The notes beneath the pieces were generated by a model that was given only the letters and a program-made list of their open reading frames with translations, searched no databases and had not been told where the DNA came from. Both the position numbers and the translations under genes were made by a program. Positions 57,897 through 64,000 of a DNA stretch of 64,000 nt are shown here, in pieces. Source of the DNA: Trachythela sp. YZ-2020. Taxonomy: Eukaryota; Cnidaria; Anthozoa; Malacalcyonacea; Clavulariidae. Location of the stretch: NCBI GenBank assembly GCA_016169945.1, contig JADLSH010000236.1, positions 2,652,001-2,716,000 on the forward strand, in the 5' to 3' direction. Every line of letters starts with the position of its first letter. Positions within the stretch are counted from its first letter, which is position 1.

Positions 57897-58529
57897 ATGT
57901 TGTGCTTTGTGGTACTCGTTGTTTTATTGAATTTATCGGCCGTTTTGACGTGCCCAAGGTCTTGCACGTGCTCGACGAGTATAAAAATGATTAATTGTGC
58001 GAACGGTGGTTTCACGCACCTTCCACGTGGACTAAAAGGTGATGGACGGTATCTGACTTTGATAATGATACACAACCAAATTAATACACTAACGGAGAAG
58101 GACATGGACGCATTACACAGGTTTAAAGAAGTGGATATGAGGGACAATCCCTTAAACTGTACATTGCTACATGCTTTAGATTATAAAATGATTATATTGA
58201 GTGACTGTATTTCCAAGTTTCTCAGTACGAAACCTACGGTTACAAAGTTTAACCACAGTACCGCAAAACACGATTCGGGTCGCTTGAACCGAACTGAACC
58301 TCCACGAACAAAACATGGAAAAAGGAAGGAGAAAATGCTATGGCTGATCGCGATTTTACCGCTGGTGATTGTCCTAGCAGTGATAGCAGCGTGTTTGTTC
58401 CTGATACGGCGCAGGTTTCTACTACAAAGGCAACGCGTCATCCGTTGCAATCCTATAGAACTTTACCCTCTTAGGCATGAAGAAGACGACGAAGTAATTA
58501 TATTTGAACTGAAAGAAAAACGATTATGA
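57897..58529 (+). CDS. LRR type I membrane protein carried by the Polinton
   Basis: 210 residues. Signal peptide 1-18 (MLCFVVLVVLLNLSAVLT), LRRNT cap with four cysteines (C19, C23, C25, C34; CPRSCTCSTS), about two leucine-rich repeats, then a truncated LRRCT-like cap (DNPLNCT, C88 and C104). A stalk carries N-glycosylation sites (N87, N119, N131). The membrane segment is at 147-170 (MLWLIAILPLVIVLAVIAAC) and the cytoplasmic tail is basic then acidic (HEEDDEVIIFELKEK). The architecture resembles short Slit/GPIb-beta-like host receptors, so host capture is likely. The role could be receptor binding, a decoy or an envelope-like function; all are inference. It is the only plus-strand gene in the right half. 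Confidence 0.8.
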   Translation: MLCFVVLVVLLNLSAVLTCPRSCTCSTSIKMINCANGGFTHLPRGLKGDGRYLTLIMIHNQINTLTEKDMDALHRFKEVDMRDNPLNCTLLHALDYKMIILSDCISKFLSTKPTVTKFNHSTAKHDSGRLNRTEPPRTKHGKRKEKMLWLIAILPLVIVLAVIAACLFLIRRRFLLQRQRVIRCNPIELYPLRHEEDDEVIIFELKEKRL

Positions 58530-58610
58530 TTTTTATTTATAGTATATAGTTACAACATTTCACTCTGCACTAAGTTATACGTTATATATTAAATGTTCTG
58601 TCCGGGATGG

Positions 58611-59264
58611 TTAATAATCCGTAAGTGCATTCATAAATGAGGTTATTGGCAATTCCCCCATGTATTCGGCGTACGCATCGTGTGGATTCTCCTGTGCACT
58701 GGTAAAGGTAAGGCCTGTCTCGGACACCATGTACGTGTATAGTGCTGGATTGCTCTGTAGTAGACCAACTCTCTGGATGTGGGGAAAGTGGTCTTGGTTG
58801 AACGGGTTCTCTGGCGCGATTTTCCATTCGAAAAAGCCGCACGATTTTTCCCTTTCGTTTGGGCAACAGAAGAACAGACGGCCTTGATTTTCTCCATCCT
58901 TTTTTACTTTCCTTACGCAACAGTTTAATCCATGCTCGCACTTTGGTTTAGGTAGCTCGAATCTGTCAGCCCATTGCCAGAAGTTACACGGAGTTTGGCG
59001 ATCGCAGCAAACGAAGAACGGCCTTCCAAAGTTGCGTTTGTTCACGTCTTTCACGACTTTCATCTTCGCCAACCTTTGGTGAGTATCACACTGTGGATGG
59101 ATCGCGCCGTTTGCCCTCCACATCATCACAGCCGTCTCAAACAGCGAACGGTCTTGTTCAGGGCAAAAGAATTCACAACATTTAGGGTTGTTCTTGTTAC
59201 AAACCCAAAACTTTCCATTCTTCGTAGAGATTGCAGACGCGGGCATTCCGTGTAAGCACTCCAT
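58611..59264 (-). CDS. Triple GRF zinc-finger protein
   Basis: 217 residues from ATG 59264. Three GRF-type zinc ribbons follow each other: residues about 3-34 (CLHG ... KFWVCNK ... CCEFF), 59-99 (CDTH ... FGRPFFVCCDR ... CNFWQWAD) and 109-147 (CEHGLNC ... GRLFFCCPN ... CGFFEW). GRF fingers bind single-stranded DNA or RNA in topoisomerase III, APE2 and NEIL3. Here the protein probably binds nucleic acid during replication or repair of the element. The C-terminal 70 residues have no recognised domain. It lies between the LRR and Bcl-2-like genes. Confidence 0.85.
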   Translation of the reverse strand: MECLHGMPASAISTKNGKFWVCNKNNPKCCEFFCPEQDRSLFETAVMMWRANGAIHPQCDTHQRLAKMKVVKDVNKRNFGRPFFVCCDRQTPCNFWQWADRFELPKPKCEHGLNCCVRKVKKDGENQGRLFFCCPNEREKSCGFFEWKIAPENPFNQDHFPHIQRVGLLQSNPALYTYMVSETGLTFTSAQENPHDAYAEYMGELPITSFMNALTDY

Positions 59265-59403
59265 TGCTGTGTTTATGTCAATTTCTGTTTGATGTGCGAT
59301 ATTTATGTGCAAGCCCTCCTTTGTTTAGAGGCGTAGAAGTTCAGGTTTGCCCTGTCATAGTGTCATTAAAACCCGTTACTAGCAATCTCAGCATAAACTC
59401 GTT

Positions 59404-59452
59404 TGGGCAATGTCGTAAAATAACAATATGTTCAGTCATTAGTGAATTAATG
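59404..59452. repeat. Inverted 49-bp copy of a RING-gene segment
   Basis: The sequence is nearly the reverse complement of 48106-48154 (one mismatch) and similarity continues weakly beyond. It sits in the short gap between the GRF and Bcl-2-like genes. It includes the end of the small membrane frame and codons about 15-30 of the RING gene. Confidence 0.85.
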
Positions 59453-59484
59453 ACCTGTTAATGATTATCGATATTCAAATTGTA

Positions 59485-59862
59485 TCATCCCATTAGCCAT
59501 GATAGTGCTCGTTGAAACCAGGAACGTTTTATTTCATAACTTGCTAAATCAACGTGTCTAAAATCCTCAACAGTTATTCGAACTGCTTGATGAAATGTTT
59601 CAGGGTCACAATAATCGCTAACTTTATAAACTAAAGTCAAATAGGCCATAATTCTACAAAAATGTAAAGGTCTCGACTCTTCATATACTTCACATAAATT
59701 TTCAAACACATTCTCTCTACCAATTTTATACGTCATATCCTTATATGATTTTTCATGCTTTTCCAAAAGCACTTTTATATAAAAATGCAAAGTTTCCGTA
59801 CTTATTTCTATATTATTCTCCCTTAAAACATCTAACATTATCTGCTCTGCTTGCTCTGACAT
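59485..59862 (-). CDS. Bcl-2-like protein (putative apoptosis inhibitor), start inside the TIR
   Basis: 125 residues, all helical in appearance, no C-terminal membrane anchor. A BH1-like block (LHFCRIMAYLTLVYKV, compare the NWGRIVAF consensus) and a BH2-like block (SWFQRALSW, two Trp seven residues apart as in WIQxNGGW) occur in the right order and spacing. Bcl-2 proteins control mitochondrial apoptosis by binding BH3 proteins, and Bcl-2 homologues are reported in adintoviruses and other DNA viruses. BH3 and a helix-9 anchor are not clear, so the identity needs structural support. ATG 59862 and the first 22 codons lie in the right terminal repeat. Confidence 0.6.
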   Translation of the reverse strand: MSEQAEQIMLDVLRENNIEISTETLHFYIKVLLEKHEKSYKDMTYKIGRENVFENLCEVYEESRPLHFCRIMAYLTLVYKVSDYCDPETFHQAVRITVEDFRHVDLASYEIKRSWFQRALSWLMG

Positions 59863-60166
59863 TTTGAAACAAAATGACACTCTGAAAATAGCTCGCGTTG
59901 TTTTGCGACCAGGAATAATCTGAAAATAGCTCGCGTTGTTTTACGAAAAAATTATCTCAGAAAATATAGCATAAATTATCTCGAAAAATATAGCTCGTCT
60001 TGTTTTGCGACAGGAATAAATTAACTCAATCAATGACGAATAAATTAGCTAATACTTAATTTGGTTTATGAATAAATTAGTTCGTACCATTGGTTCATGA
60101 ATAAATTAGTTCGTGTGCTAATTATGTGCATGAAAGGGGGTCCATTAAGCCCGGTACACTACTACT
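59795..60166 (-). repeat. Right terminal inverted repeat (372 bp)
   Basis: Reverse complement of 45098-45469, ending in ...CCCGGTACACTACTACT. It contains the promoter-side region and first codons of the Bcl-2-like gene. It is followed directly by the AATACC target duplication. Confidence 0.95.
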
Positions 60167-60172
60167 AATACC
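60167..60172. repeat. Right 6-bp target-site duplication AATACC
   Basis: Identical to 45092-45097 and directly adjacent to the right terminal repeat. Confidence 0.95.
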
Positions 60173-61482
60173 GAAGATTTGCAATAAAAGCATGCATGCA
60201 CATCATAATTTTCGTAAGATTTCGTTTGCACTAATTTATTTAAACTTAATTGACATTACACTACTCAAAAAGTAAATTATACATGACATAGAAAAATAAT
60301 GTAGCTACAATAGTGTTATAGCAAGTTTTTCGATAGTAGGGCAAAACGTGTTATAGAATTACGTTTAAGAATACCATAATCCAAGTGAAAAACATTTCTG
60401 TTTTCAAAGGAATTCGCCATTGTTGTGCTTGCCTTACTTACAAAATGGCGTCTATTATCATAACACCTTCTATTGTATATTAGTATTGGTGCTACATATA
60501 CTTTTTACATTACAATGGGTATAGTTAACAGTAAACACAATTCATCTGTATAATAGCCCGTTTCCGAATCCAATCTAGTGGTCGTGCTAAAGAACCTGAG
60601 AACGAGCCATTTAGCACGACGCTTCGACCTGGCGTAATTTTTCTTGATATATCTTTTGTGTAATTCGGAAATGGCGTTTTGTTAACATGCTTTGGTGAGA
60701 GTTCGTGATAAAATTCAAACTAGAAATTAAAGTAAATTTACTGTTTCTATATTAATTCATTTTCTAAATACAGTGTGTACGGTCAAGCTCAGATGCAATT
60801 TTTTTATCACTTTCTAGCAGTATATCTTTACATATTACATTATTCTCGTCGAATTATGACGGTTTTTCAACTAATAGAATCACTCTGGGGAAAACTGGGG
60901 TGACTAAGTTCACCTGAGTTGACCCCTGTGTGCATTGCTGAATGATAGCATGTTCGAAATTGTATGCCGGAACATGTTGGGAATGCCGTTCCTGTGTTTT
61001 ATCTTTCCAAATTTCCATACATACATCAATAGCGGAGCTGAAAAGTACCCAATGTAATCAGCCCCTTACATGCAAGGAGCAAGTACACGATTTGTGCATA
61101 TACAATTCTACTTTTACTACAATTATTTACAAATAAGGTGCTATTAATTACTAGCAGTGGAAAACATTGACGGATACAATATACTACACTTCAGGCTAAT
61201 CATGTTTATAAAATAAATGACGAAATAGACTCTGAATTTTATAAGGTTTCATCCTAACCGTAAGTTTGCCTGATGATGACTTTGCGAAACACTACTTTGA
61301 AATTTTTGTCTCTTGTTTTGCTCAAATAATGAGTTTCAATGTGGAAGTTTTATCAGTTTGTTTCGTAGTTGAAACTGATAAAATATGTGGACCTGGTAAG
61401 ATTTTACCTCAGTGTCATGAGAACTATATGATATACAAATATTCAGTATGCTTTGCATACATCTTTACACTGAAGAAAGCTC
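60173..61482. other. Intergenic between Polinton and TNF gene C, no gene seen
   Basis: AT-rich host sequence and the presumed 3' flank of TNF gene C. No further open frame with recognisable content. Confidence 0.4.
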
Positions 61483-63732
61483 TCAGTTGCGAACGAGAAA
61501 AGCGCCAAAGTAAGCTTCCTCTCGAGAAAAACAGTATACCAGATTTGTTACAAGAGGACTCACAGTAATTTTGTCGCCTTTTTTGAGTTTAAAAATGCTT
61601 CCTACGTTGTGTGTTCCTTCGTCTTTGGCAGCAAGTGTTGATTCAAGAACTGTGTTGCTGTTAATGGACATGGTGTGTCCAACTTGACGTTCTTTTTTCC
61701 CACAATAAGCCATTTGACTATAGATGTAGTAAAATCCTTCGACATTGATCGTGAGATATCCATTGCTGTATGTTATATCTCCTGCCGTCTCCGTCACGTT
61801 CCAGAAAGCCACGGCTGAAGCTGCAAGGAATAAAATAAATATTCGCTTGATATACAATTTCCACTTACCGGTGAATAAGATATGACTGCCTTTATTTACC
61901 AAAATCACATCATGTAAGTTTTAAAGCTCCAAAATAGTATGTCATATAATGAGGAGAAACTGGAACAGTAACTAATATTGAATGACGGACTGAAGAGTAA
62001 GGTGGATGAATGAACTGGCTAACTGTTTAAGTAAGTCAATTGAGAATTCGGAAGAGCACAAGTGGTCCAACAAGCTTAATCTCTATCTATTTCTTGCAGA
62101 ACCAACTACAATCAACTCATCTGTAATAGTTTGTCGTTTCTTTCACCGGCATCGTGTATATATATATATATATATAAAGGAACAAAACTATAATTCACCT
62201 AATTCACTGACGTTTGTCATTATATACGGGGCACATATTGTTTCTAACCTTGGGGATGAGGTTGTAAAAAGTTAAAAAGTGTGTTAAAAATCTTGAATTC
62301 TTAGGTTTTAGAAACTTCAAAATTTTTATTAAAAATCCTCTCAGGAAGCACGGAAAATGCACTTCTGAGGCTTCAACAATGCAAAATGCAAATTCTTTGC
62401 AAAGCATAGTCGAGCGTGGGGGTGATGCTTGGCTCTCTCGTGTAAACCATGCAAGCTTAAATATTTGAATACATGCATGTGTGGTGAGAAGGATTGCTTG
62501 TTAATAAGATACAGTAATGGATATAGCAGGTCTTACCTTCCAAGTTGTTTATTCTCTTATCTTGTTTTCCATCGCCTGTCATGTGTAGTAATGGAGTGTC
62601 CTGAGAATATCATCATTTCAGTTAGAATCTTGAAAATGCTGTCTACCAGTTATGATTTGCAGTTAAATTATTTAAACAATTACGCACTTTTGTAAGATGC
62701 TTTCATGTTTTCGACTAGAACAAGCTGTAAAAACTCGATGTTAGAGTCTTTAGATAACCTAGTTTTTGAACGTTCTACCAGTTGAGCTAATGAACTCAAT
62801 GACAAGCTGACGTAAATTCGGGTGTTTAAACTGTGACCTGGGGAGCGTATTAGGCGTATATCTGATGTTAGTGTTGCATGTCGCTATATCAGGAGTTCAC
62901 TTCCAAAATATACGGTTCTAATAAATAATACAAATCTCGAAAACGAAGCTCTATAACAAAATAAGGTACTTTCCTGAAGGGTGTATTATTGGCAGAGCTT
63001 CTAAGGGACTTGGAATTTTTTTTAGTTTTCATAGCTTGTAATAGCCATCAAGCTGCAAACAAAACAAAACAAAACAACTACAACTCTACGTACTTTCTTG
63101 TTTGCCATCAAATTTTGTCCACAAGAGCCACTGCAGATTCCTTGGTCACCTAAAAATTTAAACAGCTACGTTTTGAACATGGGATTCTTCCAGGTGGAAT
63201 ATGTAAAAATTCGGTTGCATTTAATTGCATCACATTTGGTTACAATGTTAAACGGGACGATTTGTAACGATACTTCGCAGTAGTGATAAATGAAAGACTA
63301 CCTTACCTTTTACGCCAGGAGAACCAGCGCTTCCTGCAATAAATAGAAGCAAATATAGGTCAATTCATTGTACGGCGAGTGTTACGATTATGTGGATATT
63401 GTTTAAGTTCTACAATCTTACATAACTCGTTGAAACCAGGAAGGGGTGCTTCTAGATGGTCAATTGGTCTAACCCATCTCTGCTTAGAACAATAGGATCA
63501 TGTTATGGTACAATTGTTAAGGATCTTATCATGGTTCTACTGTTAGAGTTACTAATGTGGAACAGCAGAGGATGGGAGGGGGAGGGAGGGGGGGGGTTGC
63601 TTAGAGATAGATAATTGATCTAACCTTTCTCTCCCTTCATTCCATCTTTTCCAGGTTGTCCAGGCACACCGATAGGACCATATCTACCCTCTCTCCCAGG
63701 ATCGCCTTTCTCACCTCGATCACCTTTAACAC
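61483..63732 (-). CDS. TNF gene C: collagen-TNF ligand, 3' part (5' end outside window)
   Basis: Five minus-strand exons fit in phase: 63625-63732 and 63307-63333 (Gly-X-Y collagen repeats, for example GDRGEKGDPGREG and GSAGSPGVKG), 63094-63149 (GDQGICSGSCG, end of the collagen part), 62537-62600 (LLHMTGDGKQ, first TNF strand) and 61483-61820 (TNF body: YSNGYLTINVEGFYYIYSQM, which fits the TNF family signature, ending FGAFLVRN). Exon sizes and phases mirror gene B (64-nt first TNF exon, about 340-nt last exon). The membrane anchor and furin-site exons must lie beyond 64000. The two extra cysteines in the linker exon are not seen in genes A and B. Confidence 0.85.
63545..63597. repeat. G-rich tract in an intron of TNF gene C
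   Basis: Runs of G (ggaggggggggg) with potential to form quadruplex on the plus strand. Similar homopolymer-G tracts occur at 4145-4158 and 24449-24460. Length in the assembly may be unreliable. Confidence 0.5.
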
Positions 63733-64000
63733 CTGCAGAGGTAAGTCGAGTGACTATATTTTATACACGACCAGCATTATGAAGAAAACGCGGTTGTTTA
63801 ATGATATATATAATAAATGTAATAAGACAGCCTTTCCATCAAACGTTTTGTGTGAATAAGTGAATAGCATGACTAAAAATGTAACAACAAGTTTTCTTCG
63901 ATAAAAATGGATTTTGTACAAATTTAAATTGGTACCGAATAACTTTGGCACTGCATGTATTACAACAAAATTGCACTGCTTTCAGCCAATCAGAATTAAG

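Larger units (their letters stand above)
45098..60166. mobile_element. Complete Polinton/Maverick (adintovirus-like) element
   Basis: The element is 15,069 bp, bounded by 372-bp terminal inverted repeats starting AGTAGTAGTGTACCGGG, with an identical 6-bp target duplication AATACC at 45092-45097 and 60167-60172. A 6-bp target site and AG-type ends are Polinton hallmarks. It carries the diagnostic set: family B polymerase, retroviral-type integrase, adenain-like protease, packaging ATPase, double jelly-roll major capsid and penton-like minor capsid. It also has accessory genes (RING, LRR membrane protein, GRF zinc fingers, Bcl-2-like) and a tRNA gene. It sits between two TNF ligand genes without breaking either. 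Near-identical TIRs argue for a recent insertion, yet three core genes have single frame changes. Confidence 0.97.

Overview
The window is eukaryotic animal DNA, AT-rich, intron-containing and full of repeats. It looks like an invertebrate and most probably a cnidarian. That taxonomic guess is an inference from the mix of collagen-TNF ligand genes, CR1/L2-like retroelements and a Polinton; no single marker proves it. There are no bacterial-type operons outside the viral-like element.

The host layer is a tandem family on the minus strand of type II membrane TNF ligands with a collagen stalk, of ectodysplasin (EDA) type. Gene A is at 2456-12524, gene B at 38868-43977, and gene C (3' part only) runs from 61483 off the right edge. 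Gene B can be followed through nine exons with consistent phases to a 346-residue protein: cytoplasmic tail, membrane anchor, RNKR furin-type site, Gly-X-Y repeats and TNF domain. Between A and B, a second copy of B at about 30283-33260 has lost its TNF exons at a TTTCC microsatellite and carries an in-frame stop, so it is a pseudogene.

Between genes B and C sits a complete Polinton/Maverick (adintovirus-like) element, 45098-60166 (15,069 bp). It has 372-bp terminal inverted repeats and a perfect 6-bp target duplication, AATACC. From left to right it carries: a tRNA-Leu(UAA) gene; packaging ATPase, a small basic protein and a conserved Polinton protein (+); a RING-H2 protein and a small membrane protein (-); protein-primed family B DNA polymerase with split 5' exons (+); adenain-like protease, major capsid protein, small basic pVI/pX-like protein, penton-like minor capsid protein, integrase with chromodomain and a putative myristoylated microprotein (all -); a leucine-rich-repeat membrane protein (+); a triple GRF zinc-finger protein and a Bcl-2-like protein (-). 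The Bcl-2-like gene begins inside the right terminal repeat. The ATPase, capsid and integrase genes each carry one frame change, whereas the main polymerase exon and the protease are open. The virion genes would build and package a particle, the polymerase and integrase copy and insert the element, and the RING, LRR, myristoyl, GRF and Bcl-2-like genes look like host-interaction cargo.

The rest is repeat-rich. There are broken non-LTR retrotransposons (1-500, 14.1-14.7 kb, 17.8-18.96 kb, 20.7-21.8 kb, 25.3-29.0 kb, 29.07-29.56 kb), a very large inverted repeat (21.9-29.87 kb) interrupted by two of them, several fold-back or MITE elements, and minisatellites of 22, 33, 22 and 24 bp.
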